Positions 8,261 through 17,236 of a stretch of 64,000 bases of DNA are shown here, piece by piece. The DNA lies in contig JADFDQ010000005.1 of assembly GCA_018262705.1 (NCBI GenBank), forward strand, positions 1 through 64,000, read 5' to 3'. Position 1 is the first letter of the stretch, and every line of letters starts with the position of its first letter. Both the position numbers and the translations under genes were made by a program. The notes below the pieces were generated by a model, which was not told the origin of the DNA, ran no database searches, and saw only the letters and a list, made by a program, of their open reading frames with translations. Source of the stretch: Xanthomonas sp. (GTDB taxonomy: Bacteria; Pseudomonadota; Gammaproteobacteria; Xanthomonadales; Xanthomonadaceae).

Positions 8261-8785
8261 TCAGCGCGCAGGCGCCTGCGGCGGCGCAGCCGATGCACCA
8301 TTGCCCGCCATGCCGCGGTGTCCACCGCGTCCGCCCATCATCGAACCGCAAACCTCGTGCATCCGCGAAAACTCGTCGCGGCTGAGCTGGCCATCGTGGT
8401 TGGCGTCGGCCTTGTCGAAGCAGGCGTTGCGGCGCTCGGCCATCCTGGCCTGCATTTCCGGCGTCATCGCCATGCGATCGCCGCGACGATTGGGCATATC
8501 ACCCGTGTTGCCGCGATGCTGCGAACGCCAGGCTTGCATTTCATCCTGCGATAGCTTGCTGTCCTTGTTGGCATCGATCTGGTCGAAGCTGGCGGCAAGA
8601 CGCGGGAACTTGGCGGCTTCGTCGCGCGTGACCACGCCGTCACCGTTGGCATCCACCCGCATGCCCTGATGGGCGGGACGTGCCGAAGACGCGGCGGGCG
8701 CGGCGGTTGTGGCGGACTGGGCAACCGCGGCAAAGGACAGACTGGCGGAAGCGAGGGCGACAAGCAGCAGGATCGGGGATTTCAT
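8261..8785 (-). CDS. Secreted EF-hand calcium-binding protein
   Basis: A 174-residue protein with a signal peptide (MKSPILLLVALASASLSFA, cleavage near AVAQ). Three canonical calcium loops are visible: DANGDGVVTRDE, DANKDSKLSQDE and DANHDGQLSRDE. A fourth EF-hand helix-loop may be degenerate. The C-terminus is Gly/His/Met-rich (MMGGRGGHRGMAGNG). It should bind calcium in the periplasm or outside the cell; a buffering or sensing role is inference. ATG 8785 was chosen because it opens the signal peptide; the frame is open further upstream without coding character. It converges with the preceding gene, and 8130-8260 holds nothing recognisable. Confidence 0.85.
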   Translation of the reverse strand: MKSPILLLVALASASLSFAAVAQSATTAAPAASSARPAHQGMRVDANGDGVVTRDEAAKFPRLAASFDQIDANKDSKLSQDEMQAWRSQHRGNTGDMPNRRGDRMAMTPEMQARMAERRNACFDKADANHDGQLSRDEFSRMHEVCGSMMGGRGGHRGMAGNGASAAPPQAPAR

Positions 8786-8896
8786 GGAATGTTCTCCGCC
8801 CGGAACAGCCCGGGGTTGCCACTGAAAACGCCTGAACCGTGAACGCGTTGACGCACGATCCCTGCTGGACGCTGAACGAAGGGCTATGCTGGCGGC

Positions 8897-9616
8897 ATGG
8901 GCGGCAGCGACGATTCCCTGCGACTGTTTCGCACCGCGCCTCACCCGTGCGGCTACTGGCCAGAGCGCGAGGCGCGCGATCTGGTCATCGACCAGCGCGA
9001 TCCGCGCCTGCCGGATTTCTACCCGACCGCGCTGGAATGGGGCTTTCGCCGCTCCGGCGACATCGTCTACCGGCCCAGCTGCAACGGCTGCAGCGCCTGC
9101 GTCGCGGTGCGCATTCCGGTCGCCGATTTCAGGCCCGACCGCAGCCAGCGCCGCTGCCTGCAGCGCAATGCCGATATCGAATCGCGCATCGTCCAGCCCG
9201 AGCTCAGCGATGAACGCCTGACCTTGTACCAGCGCTATCTGGGCTCGCGTCACGCCGGCGGCGGCATGGACGGCCACGGCGCGCATGAATTCGAACAATT
9301 CCTGATCGGAGGCTGGAGCGACAGCCGTTTCCTGGAGCTGCGCGAGCGCGGATCGCACCGCTTGCTGGGCATGGCCGTCACCGACCGCGTGCCCGGCGCG
9401 CTGTCCGCCGTCTACACCTTCTTCGAGCCCGACGAAGCCCGCCGCGGGCTAGGCACACTCGGCGTGCTGCGTCAGATCGAATGGGCGCAGCGCGACGGCC
9501 GAACGCAACTGTATCTGGGCTACTGGATCGACGGTCATTCGAAGATGGACTACAAGCGCCGCTTCCAGCCGCAGGAGCGCTTCAACGGGCGCGGCTGGGA
9601 ACGCTGGGTGGGTTGA
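8897..9616 (+). CDS. bpt: Aspartate/glutamate leucyltransferase (arginyl-tRNA--protein transferase family)
   Basis: A 239-residue protein of the ATE/Bpt family. The N-terminal part has [14 protein letters not shown] and the Cys cluster [17 protein letters not shown]. The C-terminal part has the GNAT-fold aminoacyl-transferase signature [18 protein letters not shown] and [19 protein letters not shown]. It transfers Leu from Leu-tRNA to N-terminal Asp/Glu of proteins and so marks them for ClpSAP degradation. Length and motifs are complete. The gene is expressed singly, with ATG 8897. Confidence 0.93.
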   Translation: MGGSDDSLRLFRTAPHPCGYWPEREARDLVIDQRDPRLPDFYPTALEWGFRRSGDIVYRPSCNGCSACVAVRIPVADFRPDRSQRRCLQRNADIESRIVQPELSDERLTLYQRYLGSRHAGGGMDGHGAHEFEQFLIGGWSDSRFLELRERGSHRLLGMAVTDRVPGALSAVYTFFEPDEARRGLGTLGVLRQIEWAQRDGRTQLYLGYWIDGHSKMDYKRRFQPQERFNGRGWERWVG

Positions 9617-9670
9617 ACCGGATTGCGACCCCAATTGTCTCGATACTGGAACGCTGCCGTCTTTATTTGA

Positions 9671-9699
9671 TTGTTCAATACCGTAATTGATGCCTATAC
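9671..9699 (+). promoter_or_regulatory. Likely sigma70 promoter of the pirin gene
   Basis: TTGTTC (9671-9676) and CTATAC (9694-9699) are separated by 17 nt inside a distinctly AT-richer intergenic stretch, 50 nt upstream of ATG 9749. No operator of a known regulator was recognised. Confidence 0.4.
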
Positions 9700-9748
9700 G
9701 ATGGCTTCAGTGGTGCGAAAGCGCACTGCACGCCTCGAGGGTTCAGCC

Positions 9749-10633
9749 ATGTCGACCACCGCACTCACCCGCAAATCCATTCTGGCCATCCGCAGCGCGC
9801 CCGATCGGCACTGGGTCGGCGACGGCTTCCCGGTGCACGGCATGTTCGACTACAACGGATCCGACGTGGCCCAGCGCAGTCCGTTCCTGCTGCTCGACTA
9901 CGCCGCGCCGACCACGTTCTCGCCGACCGACAAGCGCCGCGGCGTCGGCAGCCACCCGCACCGCGGTTTCGAAACGGTGACCATCGTTTATGACGGTGAA
10001 GTCGAACACCGCGATTCCACCGGCGCCGGCGGCGTGATCCGCGCAGGCGACGTGCAGTGGATGACCGCGGCCGGCGGCATCATCCACGAGGAATTCCATT
10101 CGACCGATTACGCCAAGCGCGGCGGCCCGTTCGAAATGGTGCAGCTGTGGGTCAACCTTCCAGCGAAGCACAAGATGGACAAGCCGCACTATCAGGGCAT
10201 TCTTGACGCGCAGATTCCGGCGATCGCGTTGCCGGATGGCGCCGGCAACGTGCGCGTGATCGCCGGCCGCTACGGCGAGGGCAACGGCCCGGCCAACACC
10301 TACACGCCGATGCATGTCCTCGACGTTCGCCTCAACGCCGGACACACGACCGAACTGCCGCAGCCGGACGGTTGGAACACCCTGCTGCTGGTGCTGGCCG
10401 GCACGATCGAGGTCAACGGCACCGCGGTGCTGCGCGCCAACCAGACGGCGACGCTTTCGCCCGCGGGCGAATGGCTGCGCATCGAAGCCAACGGCGATGC
10501 CAAACTGCTGGTGCTGTCGGGTGAGCCTATCGACGAGCCGGTGGTCGGCCACGGTCCGTTCGTGATGAACAGCCGCGAACAGATCATCCAGGCCATCAAC
10601 GATTTCAACAGCGGCCGCTTCGGCCATCTGTGA
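9749..10633 (+). CDS. Pirin family protein
   Basis: A 294-residue bicupin. The N-terminal cupin carries the pirin metal motif region (SHPHRGFETVTIVYDGEVEHRDSTG, with His/His/His/Glu metal ligands) and GDVQWMTAAGGIIHEE. The C-terminal cupin is less conserved (MHVLDVRLNAGHTTELPQPDGWNTLLLVLAG). Bacterial pirins include quercetin 2,3-dioxygenases and proteins that bind metabolic enzymes, and sequence alone does not separate these. ATG 9749 follows AGGGTT. The next gene starts 9 nt downstream, so both are likely cotranscribed. Confidence 0.85.
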   Translation: MSTTALTRKSILAIRSAPDRHWVGDGFPVHGMFDYNGSDVAQRSPFLLLDYAAPTTFSPTDKRRGVGSHPHRGFETVTIVYDGEVEHRDSTGAGGVIRAGDVQWMTAAGGIIHEEFHSTDYAKRGGPFEMVQLWVNLPAKHKMDKPHYQGILDAQIPAIALPDGAGNVRVIAGRYGEGNGPANTYTPMHVLDVRLNAGHTTELPQPDGWNTLLLVLAGTIEVNGTAVLRANQTATLSPAGEWLRIEANGDAKLLVLSGEPIDEPVVGHGPFVMNSREQIIQAINDFNSGRFGHL

Positions 10634-10642
10634 AAGGACGCC

Positions 10643-10924
10643 ATGCCCTACGACATCACCCTGAACAACGCCGAGCACCGCTTCGAACTCGCGCATGAAG
10701 GCCATCTAGCTGTCGCCGTGTTCGAGCCGATTCCCGGCGGGATTGCCATCGTGGAAACATTGGTTCCGCACGCGCTGGAAGGGCGCGGCGTCGGCAGCGC
10801 GCTGGTGCGCCACGCGCTGGATCATGCCAAGGCGCAAGGCTGGAAAGTGCGCCCCGACTGCTCGTTCGTGAAGGTCTACATCGACCGCCACCCCGAATAC
10901 CAGCCGATCGTGCTGACGCACTGA
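10643..10924 (+). CDS. GNAT-like N-acetyltransferase (YidJ/Acetyltransf_CG type)
   Basis: A 93-residue protein of the short GCN5-related group. Key segment: VPHALEGRGVGSALVRHALDHAKAQGWKVRPDCSFVKVYI, which holds the acetyl-CoA-binding loop GRGVGS and the conserved Cys-Ser-Phe. The family binds acetyl-CoA or CoA; substrates are unknown. It follows the pirin gene by 9 nt in the same direction, with the ribosome site GAAAGGA before ATG 10643. Confidence 0.85.
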   Translation: MPYDITLNNAEHRFELAHEGHLAVAVFEPIPGGIAIVETLVPHALEGRGVGSALVRHALDHAKAQGWKVRPDCSFVKVYIDRHPEYQPIVLTH

Positions 10925-11011
10925 GTTCACCTTTTGCCCGATGGCCGTATTGGCAGTGCGCGTGCCAACGCCTTGCGTGCACCGGCACGACCGGAACCGC
11001 CGGTATGGCGA

Positions 11012-11764
11012 TCAATGTCCGGAGTGTTCTTCGGCGTCCGTGATGGGCACGTCGTAATACGTTCCCGGCGTCGGCTCCGGTTCCAGCCGGTAGTGCCACC
11101 ACTCCTCAGGCAAGTTGACGAAACCTTGCGCGGTCATGGCATCGCGAAGGCTGTCGCGGTTGGCGCGCTGCTGCGCCGTCACATCGCTGGAATCGGTGTG
11201 CGCGCGCAGCCCGAAAAAATCGAAGCCGGTGCCCATGTCGAGCGGCGCGCAACTTGCGTCCTGCGCATCGCACTGCAGAACCGTGAGGTCGACGGTGGCT
11301 CCGCGGCTGTGCCCTGACACCGGCGCGATGTAGGTTCCGCTCAACTGCGGCTTGTCCAGATCCGGATAGAACTCGGCTTTGCCAAGCGTATCGTTCGGGT
11401 CGGCCATCCAGCGCACGAACTCGGTCACCGCCCGCGCCGGCCGGTAGCAATCGAAAATGCGCAGCCGCTGGTGGCGCGCGCGCAGAGCAGATTCGACCCG
11501 CGCCAGCGCATCGGCGGCGTCCTGCTTCAGCCAACAGCGCGGCGCCTGGTAGCCGGCGATCGGACGGCCGACGAAGTTGTGGCTGCCGAAATAGCGGATG
11601 TCCAGATCGGCGTCGGGAATGCGCGTTTGGATATCGACCAGCCCCGCTTCCTGAGGTGTCGTTGCCGGCGACAGCTGCGGCGGATCGGCGGCAACTGCGG
11701 CATCGATACATGCAGCCAGAAAGAGTGTCGCGCACAGCGCCGTTGATCGTGTGTTTCCGGACAT
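11012..11764 (-). CDS. D-alanyl-D-alanine dipeptidase (VanX/DdpX family)
   Basis: A 250-residue zinc dipeptidase. Motifs: SGHSRGATVDL (zinc His/Asp, SxHxxGxAxD-type) and EEWWHYRLE (catalytic Glu and zinc His), with YFGSHNFVGRPIAGY earlier. The N-terminus is an export signal that also contains a possible lipobox (LAAC), so it is periplasmic or a lipoprotein. It should cleave D-Ala-D-Ala released from wall peptides. ATG 11764 was chosen because GAGGGG lies 5 nt upstream. It starts 7 nt after the C40 peptidase gene and is the last gene of a three-gene operon with that peptidase and a DUF819 permease. No vanA/H or sensor kinase is present, so vancomycin resistance is unlikely to be its role. Confidence 0.88.
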   Translation of the reverse strand: MSGNTRSTALCATLFLAACIDAAVAADPPQLSPATTPQEAGLVDIQTRIPDADLDIRYFGSHNFVGRPIAGYQAPRCWLKQDAADALARVESALRARHQRLRIFDCYRPARAVTEFVRWMADPNDTLGKAEFYPDLDKPQLSGTYIAPVSGHSRGATVDLTVLQCDAQDASCAPLDMGTGFDFFGLRAHTDSSDVTAQQRANRDSLRDAMTAQGFVNLPEEWWHYRLEPEPTPGTYYDVPITDAEEHSGH

Positions 11765-11771
11765 ACGCCCC

Positions 11772-13181
11772 TCAACGTCCAATGCGCACGATGCCGGTCA
11801 TGCGGTCGATGTAGGCCACAGCGTCCTCGTCGAGCAGCGGCAGCAGCGGCGTGACGGCGACGGAATTGAGCAAAACGCGAGCAATGCGTCCGTCTTGCGC
11901 CCGATAACGCATCGCATACACATCGTTGATCACATAGGGCTGCCCGTGCAGATGGCCGATCACCAGCATCACATGGCCGGGGATGTAGACAAGGTCGCCC
12001 ACTTGCAGTGCTTGCGCGGCTGCAAGCCGATCTGCGCGGCTATCCGATGGGGCGAACAGCCGGTGCTGCAGCCCCGGGCTGACCGCCTGCCGGCTGGTAT
12101 TGCGTGGCAGCAGCACGCCCATGCTTCCAAACACTTCCGATACGAAACCCGAGCAGTCGCGGCCGTCGTAGGCGTGCCCCCAGCCGTAGCGCTCGCCAAG
12201 GAACTTGAACGCCTGCCGGATCAGATTGGCGCGGGTGTAAGGCAGGTGGCCATCAGCGGTATCCGCATTTTTCTGCACCAGCGCGACCTGGAACGCCAGC
12301 TCGCCGACCGGGCCGCGAACCGGCAATATTACGGGCCAGCTCGCATAGGCCGTCTGTCCGTTCACCGGTTGATCCGAGGCAAGCCCGGAAGCCAGTGGCA
12401 GGCGCGTGGTCATATCGAACTGGCGACGCGACAGCTGCGGCGCTTCGGGTGTAAACACGCTTTCCACCCGTGCGCCGGTGACGATGCGAAACGGCGCGCG
12501 CGACGCGAAGTCGAACACTTCGGCGCGCGTACCCAAAGCGACGAAATCGCGCTGCACCCACGCCGCATAGCGTGGACTGACTACGAACAACCAGCGTCCA
12601 TCGGCAGATGCGTGCACGACCGCAACCGGCGTTCCGGGGAATTCCGCGGTTTCCTGAAAGCGGTCGATGTCCACATCACCCGGTTCGTTGAACACCCGCA
12701 ACTCAGTGGGAAACGCCCGCAGCGACGCGCGCTGGACGATCAGGCCAAAACGCGTCGCCACCTGCTCCGGCACTCGATCCAGCGCCAGCGATTGCCGCCA
12801 GCCCGCAACCACCGCGTCCGGATACCGCTGCCCTTCTTCATCGAACAGCGGTTGCCGTGGCACTTTGGAAACGTTGCCGATCCAATCCAACACGGTTTTT
12901 CGCGGCAACGTCTGCGGCAGCGCGGCCAAATCGTGCATCGACTGTTCGACTTGCAGCAGCCGCGCATTGGCCGCTTGGATCTCTTTGGACGTCAACATCG
13001 GCGCATCAGGATGCTCCAGCCGCGCAATCCAGAAGTCAGGCGACAGCTGCGCTTCCTCCACGCCAAGCACGCCGCTCGGGGGCGCAGGCAGCGCTGTATC
13101 CGCCCGCGCAGCCCACGCCGGCCCGATCGCCAGCGTCATCGCCAGCGCCAGCAGAACAGTTCGCGACCGAAGGCTGCGCAT
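11772..13181 (-). CDS. SH3/NlpC-P60 (C40) peptidase, YkfC-like
   Basis: A 469-residue exported protein. A signal peptide (LLALAMTLAIGPAWA) is followed by a long N-terminal region with SH3-like segments and a C-terminal NlpC/P60 domain. The catalytic Cys is in DCSGFVSEVFGSMGVLLPRNT and the His in IPGHVMLVIGH. Related SH3-C40 proteins cut the gamma-D-Glu-L-diamino-acid bond of peptidoglycan stem peptides. The ATG at 13181 opens the signal peptide. It is flanked at 23 nt and 7 nt by permease and dipeptidase genes on the same strand, which supports a stem-peptide salvage function. Confidence 0.85.
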   Translation of the reverse strand: MRSLRSRTVLLALAMTLAIGPAWAARADTALPAPPSGVLGVEEAQLSPDFWIARLEHPDAPMLTSKEIQAANARLLQVEQSMHDLAALPQTLPRKTVLDWIGNVSKVPRQPLFDEEGQRYPDAVVAGWRQSLALDRVPEQVATRFGLIVQRASLRAFPTELRVFNEPGDVDIDRFQETAEFPGTPVAVVHASADGRWLFVVSPRYAAWVQRDFVALGTRAEVFDFASRAPFRIVTGARVESVFTPEAPQLSRRQFDMTTRLPLASGLASDQPVNGQTAYASWPVILPVRGPVGELAFQVALVQKNADTADGHLPYTRANLIRQAFKFLGERYGWGHAYDGRDCSGFVSEVFGSMGVLLPRNTSRQAVSPGLQHRLFAPSDSRADRLAAAQALQVGDLVYIPGHVMLVIGHLHGQPYVINDVYAMRYRAQDGRIARVLLNSVAVTPLLPLLDEDAVAYIDRMTGIVRIGR

Positions 13182-13204
13182 GGTGTCTCCTCTGCAATCC
13201 ACGA

Positions 13205-14362
13205 TCACGCTCCCGGCAGCGCCAGCGCCGACATGATGGCCGCCATCAGCAGGCCGAATCCGGTGCCCAGCAGGTAGCCCAGCAGCGCCAGCAGGATACC
13301 GACCGGAACCAGCGCCGGCGCATAGCTCGCCGCCAGCACCGGCGTCGCCGCCACGCCGCCGACGTGCGCCAGCGATGAAATGCCGCACAGGTACAGATCG
13401 AAACGAAACAGCCGCGCCAGCGCGACCAGAACCAGCGCATGAACCGCGAGCACGCACGCGCCGGCCAGCACGTACATCGGCGCCGAGGCGATTCCACTGA
13501 AGTTGCTCTGCGAAGCCAGAACCGCAACCACCACGATCAACAGCGCCGACGACAGCTGGCCCGCACCTGCAAACCGCGCCAGCGGCGTGTGCGCGACGAT
13601 CAAACCCAGCACTGTCGCCAGCAGGATGGTCCAAGTCGTGGCGCTGACGATGCCGGTCGCCGGCAGCCATCCGGCCAGTTGCCGTGACGACAGCGCGATA
13701 ACAATGGCAAACCCCAGCCACAGCAGGACGCCGTCCCAAGACACAGGCCCCGTGGATCGTGCAACGATCTGCGGCAGATCGGCGGAAGACTTCGCTCGCG
13801 TCCAGCGGTTGAACGCCGGTGCCAGCGGAGCAATCGAAAACAGCACCACCACCCACACCGAATAGCACAACGCATCGGTCAGCAGCGACATACCCAGCAG
13901 CTCATCCGACATGCCGATCGCCTGCTTGACCGCGATCTGATTGGCCGTACCGCCCACCCAGCTGCCCGACAGCGCCGCCAGCGGCTGCCACGCGCTGCCA
14001 GCCAACCACGGCCGGAAGATCCAGAACACCAGCAGAAAAGCGACAAACAGACTGAACGTGGTGGAGACAAACACACCCAACACGCGCGGGCCCAGCCCGA
14101 AGATGGCGCGAAGATCGCAGTTGACCATCAGCAGGAACAACAGCGCCGGCACGCCAAGCGAGACCAATACGCCTTGGGTCTGCTTGATTTCCGGACTGAT
14201 CGTCCAGACCCCTGCGGCCGCCAGCGCCGTGATCGTCAGATACACTAGCACGATGGGTGGTAGCACCTTGAACAGCTTCCAGCCGGTGCGGCGCTCCAGC
14301 GCAGGGAACGCACCGGCGATCAGAAGCATCAGCGCCAGATAGGGCCAAACCGTTGCAATCAC
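13205..14362 (-). CDS. DUF819 family membrane permease (YjcL-like)
   Basis: A polytopic membrane protein of ~385 residues with about 10-12 hydrophobic segments. Recognisable stretches are SGSWVGGTANQIAVK and CGISSLAHVGGVAATPVLAASY, which recur in the DUF819 family (two inverted repeats around Gly-rich GGTxN and HVGG loops). The start is uncertain; GTG 14362 (VIATVWPYLALML) puts the first helix directly at the N-terminus. It is the first gene of the operon with the C40 peptidase and the D,D-dipeptidase. DUF819 permeases are found near muropeptide-catabolism genes in other bacteria, so uptake of wall peptides is a reasonable inference, not a demonstrated one. Confidence 0.75.
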   Translation of the reverse strand: MIATVWPYLALMLLIAGAFPALERRTGWKLFKVLPPIVLVYLTITALAAAGVWTISPEIKQTQGVLVSLGVPALLFLLMVNCDLRAIFGLGPRVLGVFVSTTFSLFVAFLLVFWIFRPWLAGSAWQPLAALSGSWVGGTANQIAVKQAIGMSDELLGMSLLTDALCYSVWVVVLFSIAPLAPAFNRWTRAKSSADLPQIVARSTGPVSWDGVLLWLGFAIVIALSSRQLAGWLPATGIVSATTWTILLATVLGLIVAHTPLARFAGAGQLSSALLIVVVAVLASQSNFSGIASAPMYVLAGACVLAVHALVLVALARLFRFDLYLCGISSLAHVGGVAATPVLAASYAPALVPVGILLALLGYLLGTGFGLLMAAIMSALALPGA

Positions 14363-14506
14363 GAAACGATCCGGTTCGGACGCGCGGTCTGCAAGCAGGT
14401 GGCTGGAACGATTGCAGTCATCGGGATTCTCTCTCCGGAGTCCTTTGCCAGCGGATTGCACCCTTGCACCGGCATACTACAGGGCAAGCCCTGCGTCCGC
14501 CGCCTG

Positions 14507-15061
14507 ATGTCCATCGTCCTCACCGAATTCGCCCGCACCCGCCTGTTCCCGCGCGACGGGCGCCGCACCGCCATCCTCGATTGCGGCCCCGACGCCTTCA
14601 TCCAGCATTTGAACGCCGAACCGCCGCTGCGCGTGATTGACGGCTACGCGCCGTTTTGCAAACTGCACGTCCACCGCAACTGGACCTCGACCCGCTGTTC
14701 GATGATCGCTCTGACCGACGCCAACCGCCACCTGCTGCGCAGCGCCTACGAAGCGCGCAGCCGCGACGAACTGCCGGTGCTGGTGCGCTGGTTCGAGGGC
14801 ATCGAGCCGCCCGTTTCCAACTACCTGATTCCGATCCTCTACGACCGCGCGCAACTGGCGACAGAAGGCACCGTCATCGATGCCGACTGGGGCGTGGTCG
14901 GCTGTCTCTACACGATGGAACCGCAAGACATTCCGATGGCGCCGATCACCCGGATGCGCAATGCTTTGGGTGTGACCGAAGGCGGCTCCGGGGTCGCGCT
15001 GGATCGCGACGCCTACCGTCGTGCGGTTGATTTCTGGGAACGCCACGCCAATTGGCGCTGA
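14507..15061 (+). CDS. DUF3228 family protein
   Basis: A 184-residue cytoplasmic protein. VLTEFARTRLFPRDGRRTAI, VIDGYAPFCKLHVHRNWTST and NYLIPILYDRAQL are characteristic of the DUF3228 family, whose function is unknown. ATG 14507 was chosen since the family begins at this point; an open frame upstream to 14399 has no family counterpart. It is divergent from the DUF819 permease gene, and the two share a 144-bp start region. Confidence 0.78.
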   Translation: MSIVLTEFARTRLFPRDGRRTAILDCGPDAFIQHLNAEPPLRVIDGYAPFCKLHVHRNWTSTRCSMIALTDANRHLLRSAYEARSRDELPVLVRWFEGIEPPVSNYLIPILYDRAQLATEGTVIDADWGVVGCLYTMEPQDIPMAPITRMRNALGVTEGGSGVALDRDAYRRAVDFWERHANWR

Positions 15062-15085
15062 ACAGCACGGAGAAGAAGCGCACCC

Positions 15086-15889
15086 ATGTCACCGCATCGA
15101 AACCTGTCCGACCGCGACTCGATCCGTGCCGCGGTACTCCTGCTCATTGCGCTTGCCCTCGCCGCCTGCGCCCACCATCCGGCAACCAACGCGGACGCCG
15201 CCAAGGCCTGGGCCAACGCGCAGCAGATGGTGCTGGTGACGCCGCAAGATTGGGACAGCACCCACGCCGAACTGCGCCGGTTCGAGCGCGTGGATGGCCA
15301 GTGGGTGCAAGTCGGTGATGCCGCGCCGGTCGTGCTCGGCCGCAGCGGCAGCGCCTGGGGTGTGGGCCTGAGCCCGATCTCCGGCGCCGGCCCGGTCAAG
15401 CGCGAAGGCGACGGCCGCGCTCCGGCCGGCGTGTTCGCCATCGGCACCGCGTTCGGCTACGCCGCAAACGCGCCCACCGGCCTGCACTATCAGGCAATGA
15501 CCACCAACGACTGGTGCATCGACGTGCCCGATTCGGCCTACTACAACCGCATCATCGACCGCAGCCTCGTGCGTGCGCCGCTGCTGGATCAGTCCAGCGA
15601 GCCAATGCGGCGCGACCTCCACGCCGACGGCGACCAACGCTATCGCGAAGGCTTCGTGATCGAGCACAACGTCGATGGAAACCTGCGCCGCGGCGGCAGC
15701 TGCATCTTCGCGCATCTGTGGAAAGACCCGCAGACCCCAACGGCCGGCTGCACGGCGATGGCGCCAGACAGCATGGACGCGCTGCTGGCGTGGCTGGACG
15801 TGCGCCGCAAGCCGGTGTTCGTGCTGCTGCCGCAGGCACAGTACGCCGCGCTCAAGCGCGACTGGAACCTGCCGGAGATCGCCCGATGA
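15086..15889 (+). CDS. L,D-transpeptidase (YkuD) lipoprotein
   Basis: A 267-residue protein with a lipoprotein signal (LLIALALAACAHH, lipobox LAAC, Cys at ~28). The YkuD catalytic region is GSCIFAHLWKDPQTPTAGCTAM, in which the His and the second Cys form the active site. Upstream, VKREGDGRAPAGVFAIGTAFG is the conserved substrate-loop segment. YkuD proteins crosslink peptidoglycan or attach lipoproteins to it; this L,D-transpeptidase subgroup is less studied. Its last codons overlap the symporter gene by four bases (ATGA), so both are translated from one transcript. Confidence 0.87.
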   Translation: MSPHRNLSDRDSIRAAVLLLIALALAACAHHPATNADAAKAWANAQQMVLVTPQDWDSTHAELRRFERVDGQWVQVGDAAPVVLGRSGSAWGVGLSPISGAGPVKREGDGRAPAGVFAIGTAFGYAANAPTGLHYQAMTTNDWCIDVPDSAYYNRIIDRSLVRAPLLDQSSEPMRRDLHADGDQRYREGFVIEHNVDGNLRRGGSCIFAHLWKDPQTPTAGCTAMAPDSMDALLAWLDVRRKPVFVLLPQAQYAALKRDWNLPEIAR

Positions 15890-17169
15890 ACCAGACCGCC
15901 CGCGTCCTCTTCGGTCTGATCGCCGGCATCGTTTTAGGCATCGTGCTGGCGCTGAACGCGCCGGAGACTGCGGGCGACGCCGCCGATCTCGTCGAACCGT
16001 TCGGCAAGCTCTGGCTCAACGCGCTGCAGATGACCGTGGTGCCTTTGGTCTTTGCGCTGGTGGTGGTCGGCATCAATCAAGCCTCAGATGCCGCCCACTC
16101 GGGGCGCGTGGCCAAGCAGTCCATCGGCATCTTCGTGGCCCTGCTCGCGCTGGCCGCCGCGATGACCGCCGTGCTCGCGCCAGCGGCGCTGTCGTTGATC
16201 GCGCCCGACCCGGCCGTTGCCGCCGCGCTGCGCGCCCACGCCGAAGACCTGCCGACCGCCAGCGGCGGCTGGGCTGCCGCGCTGACCGCGATCATCCCCA
16301 GCAACGCGCTGGCCGCGGCCGTCAACAGCGCGATGCTGCCACTGGTCACCTTCGCGCTGTTCTTCGGCTTCGCGTTGACCAAGATTGAGGTCACCCGCCG
16401 CGAGCGCGTGGTCGAATTGTTCAAGGCGATCAGCGACACCATGATCGTGATCGTGCACTGGGTGCTGTGGGCGGCGCCGGTGGGCATCTTCGCGCTGGTG
16501 CTGGCGCTGACCGCGCGCTCCGGACTCGGCGTGCTGCAGGCGCTGGGCATCTATATTCTGCTCGAATGCGCGCTGTACGCGCTGGCCGTGGTGCTGTTGA
16601 TCGGCATCGCGGTGACGTTCGGCCAGCAGAAATTGCGCCACTTCATGGCCGGACTGGTGCCGGTGCAGGTGGTCGCCGCCAGCACCCAGTCGTCGCTGGC
16701 CACCCTGCCGGCGATGCTCGACAGCGCCCAGAACCGGCTCGGCTATCCGGCGCGGATCGCCGGACTGGTGCTGCCGATGGCGGTTTCGCTGTTTCGCATC
16801 ACCTCGCCGATCCAGTACCTCGCCACCGGCTGCTTCATCGCCTGGGCGCTGGGCATCGCGCTGACGCCGGCGCAGCTGGCCACCGGCGTGGCGCTGTCGG
16901 TGCTGGTGAGCATGGGCTCGGTCGGCCTGCCGGGACAGGCGATCTTCCTCGCCACCAACCTGCCGATTACCGCCGCACTGGGCCTGCCGATCGCGCCGCT
17001 GCCGGTGCTGATGGCAGTCGATGCGATCCCCGACGTGCTGGCCACGGTCGGCAACGCCACCGGCGACATGACCGCGACCGCGCTGGTGGCGGCGCGCAGC
17101 GGGGATATCAACGGCTCGAAGGACTCACCGTCATCACCACCGGCATCATCCCGGCGAAAGCCGGGGTGA
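15886..17169 (+). CDS. Dicarboxylate/amino acid:cation symporter (DAACS family)
   Basis: A 427-residue transporter of the SDF/DctA-GltP family. It has about eight helices and hairpin loops. Conserved parts are ALQMTVVPLVFALVVVGI, VVAASTQSSLATLPAMLDSA (serine-rich HP1), LPMAVSLFRITSPIQYL and a helix-8 region with DVLATVGNATGDMTATALV. It couples Na+ or H+ to uptake of C4-dicarboxylates or acidic amino acids. The last ~14 residues (SPSSPPASSRRKPG) are encoded by a REP-like hairpin (17147-17168), so the native C-terminus was probably replaced by an inserted repeat. It overlaps the preceding gene by ATGA. Confidence 0.88.
   Translation: MNQTARVLFGLIAGIVLGIVLALNAPETAGDAADLVEPFGKLWLNALQMTVVPLVFALVVVGINQASDAAHSGRVAKQSIGIFVALLALAAAMTAVLAPAALSLIAPDPAVAAALRAHAEDLPTASGGWAAALTAIIPSNALAAAVNSAMLPLVTFALFFGFALTKIEVTRRERVVELFKAISDTMIVIVHWVLWAAPVGIFALVLALTARSGLGVLQALGIYILLECALYALAVVLLIGIAVTFGQQKLRHFMAGLVPVQVVAASTQSSLATLPAMLDSAQNRLGYPARIAGLVLPMAVSLFRITSPIQYLATGCFIAWALGIALTPAQLATGVALSVLVSMGSVGLPGQAIFLATNLPITAALGLPIAPLPVLMAVDAIPDVLATVGNATGDMTATALVAARSGDINGSKDSPSSPPASSRRKPG
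17147..17168. repeat. REP-like hairpin at the 3' end of the symporter gene
   Basis: CATCCCGGC-GAAA-GCCGGGGTG forms a 9-bp stem with one G-T pair and a GAAA tetraloop. Related but degenerate sequence (TCATCCCAGC...) lies near 2680. The element contains the stop codon region of the symporter gene and separates it from convergent lipA, where it may also end transcription. Confidence 0.7.
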
Positions 17170-17236
17170 CGGATGTCCGAGGTGACGACACGCGATCAGC
17201 TCAAGCGGGGGGCGGCACGCAGTTGCCGCCACCCTC

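Noticed and set aside
11012-11764. Vancomycin-resistance gene vanX
   Set aside because: No vanH, vanA or vanRS genes are present, the protein has an export signal, and it lies with wall-salvage genes.
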